A stretch of 64,000 nucleotides of DNA, taken from Corynebacterium aurimucosum ATCC 700975 (GTDB lineage: Bacteria > Actinomycetota > Actinomycetes > Mycobacteriales > Mycobacteriaceae). Below the pieces are notes generated by a model. The model was not told where the DNA came from. It saw only the letters and a list, made by a program, of their open reading frames with translations, and searched no databases. The translations under genes and the position numbers were made by a program. Location: assembly GCF_007672725.1 (NCBI RefSeq), contig NZ_VDTC01000001.1, positions 248,001-312,000 of the forward strand, written 5' to 3'. Positions within the stretch are counted from its first letter, which is position 1. Each line of letters starts with the position of its first letter. This document shows positions 47,933 to 57,047 of the stretch, in pieces.

Positions 47933-48787
47933 CTACTGAGCGGCGAGCTTTTCGGCACGCTCGACGATGTTGCTCACCAGGAACGCGCGCGTCAGCGGGC
48001 CCACGCCGCCCGGGTTCGGGGAAACGTAGCCGGCCTTCTCCCAGACGTCCTCAGCCACGTCGCCGGCGAGTTTGCCGTCGACGCGGGACACGCCGACGTC
48101 GAGAACCGCGGCACCTTCCTTAATCATATCGGCGGTGAGCATGTGTGCCTTGCCAGCGGCCGCGATGATGACATCGGCCTCACGGGTCTCCGCGGCCAAG
48201 TCCTTGGTGCCGGTGTGGCACAGCGTCACCGTGGAATTCTCGCTGCGGCGGGTCAGCATCAGACCAATCGGGCGGCCCACGGTCACGCCGCGGCCGATGA
48301 CCACGACCTTGGCACCATCGAGCTCCACGCCGAAGCGGCGCAGCAGGTGGATGCAACCGTTCGGCGTGCACGGCAGCGGGGCGTCCTCGTTGAGCACCAG
48401 CTTGCCCAGGTTGATCGGGTGCAGGCCATCGGCGTCCTTGGCTGGGTCGATGAGCTCGAGCACGCGGTTTTCATCCAGGTGCTTCGGCAGCGGCAGCTGC
48501 ACGATGTAGCCGGTGCAAGCATCGTCATTGTTGAGCTCTTCGATGACGCGCTCGAGTTCTTCCTGGGTAACGTCGCCAGGCAGGTCCTTGCGAATCGAAT
48601 TGATTCCGAGCTTCTCGCAATCGCGGTGCTTCATCTTCACGTAGGAATGCGAACCCGGATCATCGCCCACCAGGACCGTGGCCAGTCCCGGGGTAATTCC
48701 CTTCTCCTTGAGGGCGGCCACGCGCTGGGCCAGGTCCTCAAAAATCTCGTCGCGGTACAAGTTGCCATCTAGTTTGGTAGCGCTCAT
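47933..48787 (-). CDS. folD: bifunctional methylenetetrahydrofolate dehydrogenase / cyclohydrolase
   Basis: Interconverts 5,10-methylene- and 10-formyl-tetrahydrofolate for one-carbon metabolism. 284 residues. [13 protein letters not shown] carries the catalytic lysine region, [11 protein letters not shown] the substrate site, and [14 protein letters not shown] the NADP-binding loop. ATG 48787 is 7 nt after TAGGAT on this strand, so it is likely leaderless; the frame continues upstream to 49156 but without similarity. Confidence 0.96.
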   Translation of the reverse strand: MSATKLDGNLYRDEIFEDLAQRVAALKEKGITPGLATVLVGDDPGSHSYVKMKHRDCEKLGINSIRKDLPGDVTQEELERVIEELNNDDACTGYIVQLPLPKHLDENRVLELIDPAKDADGLHPINLGKLVLNEDAPLPCTPNGCIHLLRRFGVELDGAKVVVIGRGVTVGRPIGLMLTRRSENSTVTLCHTGTKDLAAETREADVIIAAAGKAHMLTADMIKEGAAVLDVGVSRVDGKLAGDVAEDVWEKAGYVSPNPGGVGPLTRAFLVSNIVERAEKLAAQ

Positions 48788-48794
48788 GCCCACC

Positions 48795-48804
48795 ATCCTA
48801 GACT
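48795..48804. promoter_or_regulatory. overlapping divergent -10 elements of folD and trmL
   Basis: On the minus strand TAGGAT (48800-48795) and on the plus strand TAGACT (48799-48804) share two base pairs. Each lies exactly 7 nt from its start codon (folD 48787, trmL 48812). The two genes are only 24 bp apart. Confidence 0.6.
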
Positions 48805-48811
48805 GATGCCT

Positions 48812-49282
48812 ATGAGCAGCTTGCACATTGTCTTCGACAACCCCGTGATCCCCACCAACACCGGCAACGCCATCCGTACCGCCGCCGTCACGGGCGCGAG
48901 CCTGCACCTCATCGAGCCCCTCGGCTTCAACTTCGAGGACAAACACCTCAAGCGCGCGGGCCTGGACTACCACGACCTGGCGGATCTCAAAATCCACAAA
49001 GACTTCGACGCCTGCATGGAGGCCCTGCCCGGTGCGCGGGTCTTCGCCTTCACCACCCACACAGATAAGTGGTTCACAGACATCGACTACCAGGAGGGGG
49101 ACGTCCTCCTCTTCGGCACCGAGCCAACCGGCCTGCCTGAGGAACACGCCTTCCACCCGCGCGTAACGGAGCGCGTGCGCATCCCCATGATGCCGGCTAG
49201 GCGCTCGATGAACCTGTCTAACGCGGCATCGACGGCCGTGTACGAGGCCTGGCGCCAGCTCGGCTTCCGTGGCGCGGTGTAG
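48812..49282 (+). CDS. trmL: tRNA (cytidine/uridine-34 2'-O)-methyltransferase
   Basis: SPOUT-family methyltransferase that modifies the wobble position of tRNA-Leu. 156 residues. Motifs: [33 protein letters not shown] and [16 protein letters not shown], which form the knotted SAM site. ATG 48812 was chosen because it is 7 nt after TAGACT; another ATG lies at 48806. Confidence 0.93.
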   Translation: MSSLHIVFDNPVIPTNTGNAIRTAAVTGASLHLIEPLGFNFEDKHLKRAGLDYHDLADLKIHKDFDACMEALPGARVFAFTTHTDKWFTDIDYQEGDVLLFGTEPTGLPEEHAFHPRVTERVRIPMMPARRSMNLSNAASTAVYEAWRQLGFRGAV

Positions 49283-49378
49283 ACAAATTCGGTCGCGAGG
49301 AACATTGGGCCTGACCTACACTGCCATTAGCTGTGAACAGCCTGCTTGTTTCCTGCCCTCGCTACCGAAAGTTTCTGT

Positions 49379-50344
49379 ATGTCTCTCTTCACCACCGCCC
49401 CTTCTCTTAGCCGCCGGTGCCGTCTGCTCGCGGTCCTCAGTGCCGCCGTGCTGATTTCCAGCTGTTCTGACACAGATGCCGGGCCCACAGCGAACTCGGA
49501 AAGCACCAAGGAAAACTCCGCTGGCGCAGAAATATCTGAGATTCTTGCAGCTCCTGTTTCGACATCCGCGACGAACAGCGGCTCAATTTCTACTAGCACC
49601 GTAACGACCAGCCAGCAACAAACCTTGGCAGAGCCACCAGTTCAGCGGGCCGCGATCGACCCAGGCAACGATTCTTCCGGACAGCGCGGCCGCGATGACA
49701 ACAGAGGCATTTATTATCACAACTCTGTTGACTGGGAATGGTTAAAACAGCCAGGTGAAATCGTCCCCGGCGGAAGGATTTTTAACGAGACGAGAAATAG
49801 CATGTGCTCGACAGGTTTTCTCGCTTCCCGGGGAGAGCGTTTATTCATTATCACCGCGGGACACTGCGGCAAACTGGGTGACCAGTTTTACGTTCAGGAT
49901 GCCCAGAATAATTGGGCGTATGTAGGAGAAATGGTCGAGTCTTACCTCCAAGAGGACGCCCACGGAGGCATCTACGGCACTGACATCGGCCTCATTGAAC
50001 TCCTCGGAGACGCCCGCTATACCTCCTCCCTCCCACTTGATCTGCCAATGCAAGGGTGGATCACTCCACAGGAAGCTCAGCAAAGAAACATGATGATTTG
50101 TCGGCTCGGCGCAACGACCGGGTACTCGTGCGGAGAGTTTGAAGACTTCGGAAATGGTGGACTTTTCTATTTTCGTAGTATCACCGATCGTGGCGATTCG
50201 GGTGGAGCCGTCTTTGCTGCCAACAATTCCGGTATGTGGGCACTCGGGGTCAACTCGAACGTCAGCGATAACAACAAGACCCGCGTAGGCGCCATGGAGA
50301 TCGGCAGCGCCATTAATCACTGGGGGCTGACCATCCACGGATAG
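49379..50344 (+). CDS. secreted chymotrypsin-like serine protease, lipoprotein
   Basis: A 321-residue exported protein. It has a basic signal peptide and a lipobox ISSC (C29). A serine/threonine-rich disordered segment (30-95) follows, then an S1-type protease domain with the triad in TAGHCGKLG, TDIGLIELLG and RGDSGGAVFA. Two further cysteines (MCSTGF; GHC) and (MICR; YSCG) probably form disulfides. Its G+C and codon use are lower than in neighbours, hinting at transfer. ATG 49379 lacks a clear ribosome-binding site. Confidence 0.85.
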   Translation: MSLFTTAPSLSRRCRLLAVLSAAVLISSCSDTDAGPTANSESTKENSAGAEISEILAAPVSTSATNSGSISTSTVTTSQQQTLAEPPVQRAAIDPGNDSSGQRGRDDNRGIYYHNSVDWEWLKQPGEIVPGGRIFNETRNSMCSTGFLASRGERLFIITAGHCGKLGDQFYVQDAQNNWAYVGEMVESYLQEDAHGGIYGTDIGLIELLGDARYTSSLPLDLPMQGWITPQEAQQRNMMICRLGATTGYSCGEFEDFGNGGLFYFRSITDRGDSGGAVFAANNSGMWALGVNSNVSDNNKTRVGAMEIGSAINHWGLTIHG

Positions 50345-50418
50345 CTCTAACGCTTCCGTGGCGCGGTCTAACAAGTCGCGGCACAATGTGGGTGGACTTT
50401 CACAACGAAGGAGAAACC

Positions 50419-52281
50419 TTGCCTAGCCTGCGCCCACTTCTTGATTCCCTCACTACCCGCGTCGAAGCTTCGTCTGCCGCGCACGCCGCGCAGATCGCGC
50501 GCGTGGATCCCGTCCACCGCCCCGGCGCGGTCAACCTCGTGCGCTACATGGAATTGCGTTCCCAGGACGCCGTCGAAATCCAGGAAGGCCTCACCGCGTT
50601 GGGCGCCACGAGCCTCAGCCACCCGGAGCCCGCAGTGCTCGAGCGCCTCCACGCCGCGCGCAACGTGCTCGACGCCTTCGATGGCCAGGCGGCGACCTAT
50701 CCCGTGCAGCCGATTGCCACGGCCTATGCGGACGCGGACGATATCCTCGATGCCAACACCGAAGCCCTCCTCGGCCCCACCCAGGAGGACACCCACGCGC
50801 GCATCATGGTGACCCTTCCCACCGAGGCCGCAGATGACTATGAGCTGGTCCTCGGTTTCGCCCGCGCGGGCATGGAACTAGCCCGCATCAACTGCGCCCA
50901 CGATGGCCAGGATGCCTGGCAGAAGATGGTGGCACACGTCCACCGCGCCGCCGAGGAGGTGGGGCGCGAGATCCTGATTTCCTGCGATATTGCTGGCCCC
51001 AAGGTCCGCACCGGCAGCATCGAGCCGGGTCCGCAGGTCATTCGCGTGCGCGGCGAGCGCACCGCGGCAGGTGAGCTGCTGAGCCCGGCAACGCTCGTGC
51101 TTCACGACGCCCCCTCCTCTACCCGCGCCCACGGGGTGGCGGGGGAGGCGTCGCCAAGCGCGGCCCGCCCGGCGGTAGCGCTGGAGGTGGATGGTGAGTG
51201 GTTGGCGCGCCTGCACCCCGGCAGCGAGGTGCGCTTCACGGAAGCGCGCGGGCGCTCGCGTGTGTTCACCGTGGAGAGCGCGGAAGCAGGCGTGGCGGTG
51301 CTGCACGGCGATCGCAACTGCTACCTCGCCGAGGGAACGGTGTTGAGCCACGGCGGGGACACCACGCAGGTGCATGGGGTTCCGGCACTGGAGCAGAAGA
51401 TTCGCCTGCACCGCGGCGAGGAGTTGGTGCTGAGCACTTCGCAGGAGCCGGCGCGCATCGTTGAGGGCGAGGTGACCACGATTGGCTGCACACTGCCGGA
51501 GGTGGTCGGTGCGCTGGAGGTGGGTCACCGGGTGATTTTCGATGATGGCGCAATCTCCGGCCGCGTCCGCGAGGTGCGGGACAACGGCGCTGAGCGCGAG
51601 GCTGTCATCACCGTGGAGCACGCCGGGCCCACCGGCACCAACCTGGCCGCCTATAAGGGAATCAACCTGCCGGATACCGAGGTCCCGCTGCCCAGCCTCA
51701 CCGAAGAGGATATCGAGGCGCTGCGTTTTGTGGCCACGCACTGCGATATCGCAGCGGTTTCCTTCATCCGCACTCCAGCTGATGTGGCCTTCCTCTATGA
51801 CACGCTCGAGGAGATTGCCGCCGAGCAGGAGTCCGAGGAGATGGCGCAGCGCGTGCGTGACCTGGGCATCGTGCTCAAGATTGAAACAGTGCCGGCCTAT
51901 GAGCAGCTGGGAAGCGTGTTGCTGGAAGGCATGCGCCATGCCAAGTTCGGCATCATGATTGCGCGCGGTGACTTAGCCGTGGAGTTGGGATTCGAGGAGA
52001 TGGTCCAGGTGCCGGGGCGGATCATGAAGGTCGCGGAGGCGGCACATATCCCGGTCATCATGGCCACGCAGGTGCTGGAGACCCTGGCCAAGACGGGGCT
52101 TCCCTCCCGCGCGGAAATCACGGACGCGGGCTATGCGCTGCGCGCGGAATGCGTCATGCTCAACAAGGGACCGCACATCACCGAGGCGATTGAGATTCTG
52201 GACCGCATGTCCCGCAAGCTGGGCCAGTCGCGGCTGAAGAACCGCCAAAAGCTGCGCCAGGTGAGCAGCTGGACAAACTAA
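50419..52281 (+). CDS. pyk: pyruvate kinase, Pyk2-like, with N-terminal extension
   Basis: About 620 residues. An N-terminal region of about 130 residues of unknown fold precedes the pyruvate-kinase barrel: RIMVTLPTEAADDYELV, ISCDIAGPKVRTGSI and FGIMIARGDLAVELGFEEM (metal/PEP site), and GYALRAECVMLNKGPH. The usual C-terminal allosteric domain is missing; the protein ends soon after the barrel. This resembles the second pyruvate kinase of C. glutamicum as I remember it. TTG 50419 lies 5 nt after AAGGAG; ATG 50386 is an alternative. A variant of the dispersed motif is in the B-domain insertion. Confidence 0.85.
   Translation: MPSLRPLLDSLTTRVEASSAAHAAQIARVDPVHRPGAVNLVRYMELRSQDAVEIQEGLTALGATSLSHPEPAVLERLHAARNVLDAFDGQAATYPVQPIATAYADADDILDANTEALLGPTQEDTHARIMVTLPTEAADDYELVLGFARAGMELARINCAHDGQDAWQKMVAHVHRAAEEVGREILISCDIAGPKVRTGSIEPGPQVIRVRGERTAAGELLSPATLVLHDAPSSTRAHGVAGEASPSAARPAVALEVDGEWLARLHPGSEVRFTEARGRSRVFTVESAEAGVAVLHGDRNCYLAEGTVLSHGGDTTQVHGVPALEQKIRLHRGEELVLSTSQEPARIVEGEVTTIGCTLPEVVGALEVGHRVIFDDGAISGRVREVRDNGAEREAVITVEHAGPTGTNLAAYKGINLPDTEVPLPSLTEEDIEALRFVATHCDIAAVSFIRTPADVAFLYDTLEEIAAEQESEEMAQRVRDLGIVLKIETVPAYEQLGSVLLEGMRHAKFGIMIARGDLAVELGFEEMVQVPGRIMKVAEAAHIPVIMATQVLETLAKTGLPSRAEITDAGYALRAECVMLNKGPHITEAIEILDRMSRKLGQSRLKNRQKLRQVSSWTN
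51143..51162 (+). repeat. dispersed motif, variant copy in pyk
   Basis: GGGAGGCGTCGCCAAGCGCG: one mismatch in the 12-bp core and matching flanks with the ppc and dnaE2 copies. Confidence 0.45.
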
Positions 52282-52300
52282 TTCAGGCAACGCATATGAA

Positions 52301-52324
52301 ACGCGGCGCCCTCGAGCGCCGCGT
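52301..52324 (+). terminator. hairpin after pyk
   Basis: ACGCGGCGC (52301-52309) pairs perfectly with GCGCCGCGT (52316-52324) around CCTCGA. No T-run follows, so termination may need Rho or the hairpin may stabilise the mRNA. Confidence 0.6.
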
Positions 52325-52377
52325 GGTGAGGATCACCTAACCGAAAGCGGCGAAAAACTAGACAGACCTATATTTAC

Positions 52378-52393
52378 TTAGGTTAACCTATAA
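52378..52393 (+). promoter_or_regulatory. DtxR-type iron box upstream of feoA
   Basis: TTAGGTTAACCTATAA matches the corynebacterial DtxR consensus (TTAGGTTAGSCTAACCTAA) well in both halves, with a shortened centre. It ends about 30 bp before the feoA start, where iron-bound DtxR would block transcription. Confidence 0.72.
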
Positions 52394-52423
52394 CGGTAAT
52401 GCTTTAGAGAAAGAGAGCTCACC

Positions 52424-52672
52424 GTGAAGTTGTCTGGGTGCCCACGGCAAACCGCCGACGCCATCCCCATGGGATGCACCATCACCTTGGGAAACGAGTG
52501 CATTTCCTGCACCTGTGACGCCGCCTTGGCAGTGCGCCTCGGCGAGCTAGGCATCCGCCCCGGCGCCACGCTGACGATGGGCCCGCGCGTGGCCGGCGGC
52601 GCCCGCGTTGTCTCGGTGGGCAGCTGCCGCTATGCCATCGACAAGACAACGCTGCAAGCCATCGAGGTTTAA
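52424..52672 (+). CDS. feoA: FeoA, ferrous-iron transport accessory protein
   Basis: An 82-residue SH3-like protein that helps FeoB. RLGELGIRPGATLTM is the FeoA core and ALAVRL precedes it. The N-terminus has five cysteines (GCP, MGC, ECISCTC), which is unusual for FeoA and may bind iron. GTG 52424 lies 4 bp after a GAGAG sequence. feoB begins 4 bp after its stop. Confidence 0.85.
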   Translation: MKLSGCPRQTADAIPMGCTITLGNECISCTCDAALAVRLGELGIRPGATLTMGPRVAGGARVVSVGSCRYAIDKTTLQAIEV

Positions 52673-52675
52673 ATC

Positions 52676-54610
52676 ATGGCCACCACGAAACCCAGCTGTC
52701 ACGGCGATCCGGGCGGCGCGATAGCTCCTGCCGGAGCACCCATCATCGCGCTCGTCGGCTCCCCGAATTCCGGCAAGTCCACGCTCTTTAATGCTCTGAC
52801 CGGCGCGAAGGCGCAGACCGGCAATTGGCCGGGAACCACCGTTGAGGTCAGCCGCGGTGCGTGGAAGCTGCGTGAATCCACCGCCGATCTCATCGACTTC
52901 CCCGGCACCTACTCGCTCGATCCGCTCAGCCCCGATGAGGCGCTCACCCGCGCCATGCTCATCGATTGCCCCGATGATGAGCGCCCCGACGCCGTCGTCG
53001 TGGTCGTCGATGCCAGCGCCGTCGCGCGCGGCCTCAACGTGGCCCTCCAGTTGGCGGAGCAGCCCTACCGCCTCATCATCGCGCTGACGAAGACCGACGT
53101 GGCCCTCAACCAGGGTCAAGTGGTTGACGCTGCTGCACTCACGGAGGCCACCTCCATCCCGGTGGTGGAGGTTGATGGGCGTAAGCGGGAGGGCGTCGAG
53201 AAGCTGCGAGAGGTTGTTGTAGATTCTCTGGCGGCTGAGCCCGTGCAACTGCGCGAAGACACCGGCCTGGAGGGCCGCTTTGCGGAGCTGGATGCGGCGG
53301 CGAAGGCCTCGGTGAGCGAGGTCGAGCACGCGACGCCCCTGTCCCACCGCCTCGACGCGGTGGCCCTCCACCCAGTCGTGGGTCCGCTGCTGTTTCTTGC
53401 CGTGATGTGGCTGGTCTTTCAGATCACCACCACGGTGGCCGCTCCCCTCCAGGATGGCCTGGAGGCGTTGGTCTCCGGCCCCTTGAGCGATTGGGCGCGG
53501 GCGGGGCTTGAAGCCATCGGCTTAGGTCACCCCCTCGTTACGGGCTTGCTTGTCGACGGCCTCATCGGCGGCGTCGGCATGGTCCTCACCTTCGCCCCGC
53601 TCATGGCGCTGATGTTTTTGTGTTTGGCGGTGTTGGAGGATTCCGGCTACATGGCGCGTGCGGCGGTGGTCACAGATCGTCTTATGCGGGCCATCGGCCT
53701 GCCAGGTAAGGCTTTTATCCCGATTGTCGTGGGCTTTGGCTGCAACGTGCCGGCGATTTCGGCCACGCGCGTGCTGGGCAGCCCGCGGCATCGCATTATG
53801 ACGGCGCTGCTCATCCCGTTTACCTCGTGCTCGGCGCGCTTGGTGGTCTTCGTCATGCTTTCGGCCACGTTCTTCCCAGAGCACGCCGGCAGCGTGGTGT
53901 TCATCATGTACGTCATTTCCATCGCGCTGCTCGTGCTCGTTGGCTTGGCGCTGCGAAAGACGCTGTGGCGCGCGGTTCCTGAGGAAGCGCTGGTTATTGA
54001 CTTGCCAACGTACCAGCTGCCCACCGTGCGCCTAGCGCTGAGCGTGATGTGGACGCGGTTGAAAGGCTTCCTGCAAACCGCCGGTGGCATCATCGTGACC
54101 ACCGTGGTCGTGGTGTGGCTGCTCATGGCCATCCCGGTTGGGGCCGCGGTGCACGAGACTACCTTGGGCGAGCCACCAGCACCGGAGGATTCCGCCTACG
54201 GCGCGGTCTCGCGCACCATCGCCCCGGCCTTTGCCCCGGCTGGTTTCGACTCGTGGTCCCTGGCTGGTCCGCTGGTCACGGGTTTCGTGGCCAAGGAGGC
54301 GCTGATTTCGACATGGGCGCAGACCTACGCCGTCGACGACGTCACCGACGCCTCCGCGGAGGAACAATCCCACAGCGCGCTCAGTGACCATGTGCGTCAA
54401 GATTTCAACCGCGCCTCCGGTGGCCATCCCCTCGCCGCGGTGTGGGCCTACATGCTCTTCCTGCTGGCCTACACACCCTGCGTGGCCACGATTGCCGCGC
54501 AGCGCCGCGAGATTGGCTGGCGCTGGACGCTCTTCGGTTTCGGCATTCAGCTGGCCACCGCGTGGGTGCTGGCAGTGGCGGCCTTCCAGATTCTGAGGGT
54601 GTTTATCTAG
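52676..54610 (+). CDS. feoB: FeoB, ferrous-iron transporter
   Basis: A 644-residue Fe2+ permease. The N-terminal G domain has GSPNSGKST (G1), DFPGTYSL (G3) and TKTD (G4, instead of NKxD). The membrane part has the two gate regions (VGFGCNVPAISATRVL and YTPCVATIAAQRREIG), with eight or more helices. It sits in feoA-feoB-feoC-like order and the operon should be switched on under iron starvation by loss of DtxR binding. Confidence 0.95.
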   Translation: MATTKPSCHGDPGGAIAPAGAPIIALVGSPNSGKSTLFNALTGAKAQTGNWPGTTVEVSRGAWKLRESTADLIDFPGTYSLDPLSPDEALTRAMLIDCPDDERPDAVVVVVDASAVARGLNVALQLAEQPYRLIIALTKTDVALNQGQVVDAAALTEATSIPVVEVDGRKREGVEKLREVVVDSLAAEPVQLREDTGLEGRFAELDAAAKASVSEVEHATPLSHRLDAVALHPVVGPLLFLAVMWLVFQITTTVAAPLQDGLEALVSGPLSDWARAGLEAIGLGHPLVTGLLVDGLIGGVGMVLTFAPLMALMFLCLAVLEDSGYMARAAVVTDRLMRAIGLPGKAFIPIVVGFGCNVPAISATRVLGSPRHRIMTALLIPFTSCSARLVVFVMLSATFFPEHAGSVVFIMYVISIALLVLVGLALRKTLWRAVPEEALVIDLPTYQLPTVRLALSVMWTRLKGFLQTAGGIIVTTVVVVWLLMAIPVGAAVHETTLGEPPAPEDSAYGAVSRTIAPAFAPAGFDSWSLAGPLVTGFVAKEALISTWAQTYAVDDVTDASAEEQSHSALSDHVRQDFNRASGGHPLAAVWAYMLFLLAYTPCVATIAAQRREIGWRWTLFGFGIQLATAWVLAVAAFQILRVFI

Positions 54611-54873
54611 TGTCCGCCTCGCCCATTCACGCCGTGCAGCAAGCCATCGAATCCGGTGTGCGCTCGCGCGTAGCCATCGCGGCGCAGACCGGGCTGGAAC
54701 CCGGCACGGTCGATGTCATCCTGGACCACCTCACCGCCAGCGGGGTGCTCGATATGGAGCCACTCGGCTCCTGCCCCGCGGGCGGATGCGGGTCCTGTTC
54801 GGCGGCCTCGGCGTGTGCCGGCCCCAGCAACACCCGCGGACCGGTGCTGCTTAAGCTTCGTCGCCGGGCTTAA
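54610..54873 (+). CDS. feoC: FeoC-like winged-helix protein with cysteine cluster
   Basis: An 87-residue protein whose GTG overlaps the FeoB stop by one base. Residues 5-50 form a short helix-turn-helix (SRVAIAAQTGLEPGTVDVIL). The C-terminus has CPAGGCGSCSAASAC, four cysteines spaced suitably for an iron-sulfur cluster as proposed for FeoC. The tail overlaps the convergent PH-domain gene by 23 bp. Confidence 0.75.
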   Translation: MSASPIHAVQQAIESGVRSRVAIAAQTGLEPGTVDVILDHLTASGVLDMEPLGSCPAGGCGSCSAASACAGPSNTRGPVLLKLRRRA

Positions 54874-56275
54874 GGTCCTGCTGGAGGCTGCTCGGCCCCA
54901 GCGCGGCTTCCATGGCAGGAAGGCGGCGGGAGCGCAAGCGGGTGAGGAGCGCGGAGGCGTCGGCAGGCGTGAGGTCCTGGCCGGCCATCTTGACTGGGCC
55001 CGCCACAAGGTCGAAGCGCACGGTGCGCACGCCCGCGAGGTGACCCAACGGCCCCACCTTCAGCGTGAGCTCCTGGATGTGCGGGGTACCAATCACCATG
55101 ACGCGGCGGTTGATGCGGCCGCGGTGCACGATGGTCACCGGCTGAGGCGATTCCACCAGCGTCACCGACTGCTGCTTACGGTCGATGGGGCTGATCCACG
55201 TCGCCCGGCGCGGGGAGGTATAAGTGGGCTGGGTGCGCCCTTCAGGGCGTGCGAAATCCTCAATCTGCGCGCGGTCTAGATCTGAGATGAGCTCTAAAAG
55301 CTCCAGTGCCTGCTCGCGGGTGCCCACCGGCAGGATGCGCGTGGAACCTGACTGCTTGCCGCCGCCCTTCGCGCCATACCCGGCCACCGAGACGTGCACC
55401 TCGTACCAGCCGAAGCGCCTCCACAGGAAAGGCTGGCTCACCCGAACGCCGTGGATGCGGCTGATGCGGATGGTTTGGCGGCGGCGGTCGGCAAGACCGT
55501 AGGAGACGTTGAGGGCGTTGGCGGGGGCGTCGTGAAGCGCGGTGAACGTCCACGAGGAATCCACCAGACTCCACACCCGCCCCACGAAGCCCACGATGAT
55601 GGGCAGCAGCGCGGTCCACATCCCGGGGAGGAAGAGCAGGCCGCCGATGACGAGTGCGGTAACCAACGTGGGCAGGCGCAAAGCCTCAGCGGCAATCGTG
55701 CGCAGGATGGGAATCTCCGGGATCAGGGCGGCGGGGGTTTCCGGCGCCGGTTCACTGGCAGGCCCCTTATTTGTGCGCCGCAGCAGCTCCGCGCGCAGCT
55801 CCTCCGCTGTCGCCTTGGTCAGGTACTCGATTTTGATGACGGAGGAGGTGCCGCCCGCGGTCTCCACACGGACTGCGGCCAAGCCCAATAGGCGCGCGAT
55901 GATGGATTCCACGACATCCACCGCCTGGATGCGCTCATAGCGCGCGGAACGGAAGGACGTTGAGATGACACCGTGGCGCAGCGCGATTTCATCCTCGGTG
56001 AGCTTGTAGCCCAGCTTGCGCCACCAAATTCCGGAGACGAGCCAAATCACCGTGCACACCAGCACGAAGGCACCGATGCCCAGCAGGGTGCCGCGGCCGA
56101 CCTCACCCAAGTGCCCACCCTGCACGTAGGACAGAACGTCCGACACCATGGAGGCGTTGACGTTCACCGCGAGAACGGCCACCAAGGCCAGAATCAGCGA
56201 CCAAAAACGCAACAGCGGGGTAAAGCGGTGGACGCGGGTGTAGCCGTCGGCGTCGATAAGCGCGTGGTCCTTCAC
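54851..56275 (-). CDS. YdbT-like membrane protein with PH (bPH2) domains
   Basis: A 474-residue protein. Hydrophobic segments are near 25-45, 65-85, and two between 200 and 235. Each pair is followed by a bacterial PH-like region (ALRHGVISTSFRSARYERIQ and GLADRRRQTIRISRIHGVRV), which is the YdbT/DUF304 repeat layout. A third PH-like part follows near the end. Function is not established; the family is linked to envelope stress or secretion. Two variants of the dispersed motif lie in this gene. Confidence 0.83.
   Translation of the reverse strand: MKDHALIDADGYTRVHRFTPLLRFWSLILALVAVLAVNVNASMVSDVLSYVQGGHLGEVGRGTLLGIGAFVLVCTVIWLVSGIWWRKLGYKLTEDEIALRHGVISTSFRSARYERIQAVDVVESIIARLLGLAAVRVETAGGTSSVIKIEYLTKATAEELRAELLRRTNKGPASEPAPETPAALIPEIPILRTIAAEALRLPTLVTALVIGGLLFLPGMWTALLPIIVGFVGRVWSLVDSSWTFTALHDAPANALNVSYGLADRRRQTIRISRIHGVRVSQPFLWRRFGWYEVHVSVAGYGAKGGGKQSGSTRILPVGTREQALELLELISDLDRAQIEDFARPEGRTQPTYTSPRRATWISPIDRKQQSVTLVESPQPVTIVHRGRINRRVMVIGTPHIQELTLKVGPLGHLAGVRTVRFDLVAGPVKMAGQDLTPADASALLTRLRSRRLPAMEAALGPSSLQQDLKPGDEA
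54952..54969 (+). repeat. dispersed motif, variant copy in the YdbT-like gene
   Basis: GCGGAGGCGTCGGCAGGC; one mismatch to the core. Reads PADAS on the coding strand. Confidence 0.4.
55517..55541 (+). repeat. dispersed 25-bp motif, diverged copy in the YdbT-like gene
   Basis: 21 of 25 bases equal the dnaE2 copy, including the flanks GTTGG and AAGCGCG. Confidence 0.45.
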
Positions 56276-56721
56276 AGCCCACTCATCCTCTCGCGGGCCT
56301 TAACGGCGAGGCGCTCGCGCAGGGCGTCGGCGTCGGCAGCAAGGAGGCCAGGGATGGTGGCGTCACTGCTGGGCGACGCCGTGTGCAGCTTCACCTTTTT
56401 CAGCCCCATCGCCCGCTCGACGGGGCCGGCGGTGACGTCGACGAACTGGATGCGGCCGTAGGGCACGACGGTGAAGGTGTGCCAGATTTTTCCGCGGGTG
56501 ACCAGTAGTTCGTCGGCGGTTTCCTGCCAGCCTAAGTTTTTGACCTGTGCGGGGATGAGCCACAGTTCGTAGAGCGCCCACACGAGAAACGTGCCGGCGA
56601 CCCAATAGAGCCAATCCCACCAGAAATACGCTGCGGCGGCAGCGAGGGCGGCGAGGATAATGTCCCAGCTCAAATTCGTGATGTAGCGGGCTTTCGTGAG
56701 TGACGGGGATACGGGGTTCAT
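56272..56721 (-). CDS. YdbS-like PH-domain membrane protein
   Basis: A 149-residue protein with two helices (about 20-55: IILAALAAAAAYFWWDWLYW) and one bacterial PH domain (DELLVTRGKIWHTFTVVPYG, RIQFVDVTAGPVERAMGLKK). The YdbS/YdbT pair is conserved. Its stop overlaps the start of the larger gene (ATGA). Start ATG 56721 seems to be at the divergent spacer with the HTH gene. Confidence 0.83.
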   Translation of the reverse strand: MNPVSPSLTKARYITNLSWDIILAALAAAAAYFWWDWLYWVAGTFLVWALYELWLIPAQVKNLGWQETADELLVTRGKIWHTFTVVPYGRIQFVDVTAGPVERAMGLKKVKLHTASPSSDATIPGLLAADADALRERLAVKARERMSGL

Positions 56722-56779
56722 GCCAACACACTAACATGAACTCTTGACAAGTTGTTGGGTTTATACAACACTGTGGTGC

Positions 56780-57040
56780 ATGTCCCCAAAGAAAAAGCCA
56801 ACCCGCCCACTATTTAACCGGGTCCGCGTGCTTCGCGTTGAACGGGACATGACGCGCGCACAGCTTGCCGACACCATCGGGGTCAACCCCCAAACCATCG
56901 GCGCACTTGAGCGCGGCGACCACTCCCCAAGCCTGGATCTCGCCTTCAATATCTGCGAGGTCTTTGACTTACCCGTGGAAGCCGTGTTCTCCCGGACCGA
57001 ATTCACTCCCATGTCCTCCGAAATCTACCGAAAGGACTAA
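56780..57040 (+). CDS. XRE-family transcriptional regulator
   Basis: An 86-residue helix-turn-helix protein of the small YozG-like type (LRVERDMTRAQLADTIGVNP, QTIGALERGDHSPSLDLAFN). The next gene, 7 bp later, encodes a membrane protein; such pairs are widespread. GTTGT-N9-ACAAC in the promoter region (about 56751-56769) is a likely autoregulatory palindrome. ATG 56780 is chosen by family length. Confidence 0.85.
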   Translation: MSPKKKPTRPLFNRVRVLRVERDMTRAQLADTIGVNPQTIGALERGDHSPSLDLAFNICEVFDLPVEAVFSRTEFTPMSSEIYRKD

Positions 57041-57047
57041 CTCGCTC

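Noticed and set aside
52331-52342. CACCTAACC as a second DtxR box before feoA
   Set aside because: Only one half-site is present and the other half does not match.
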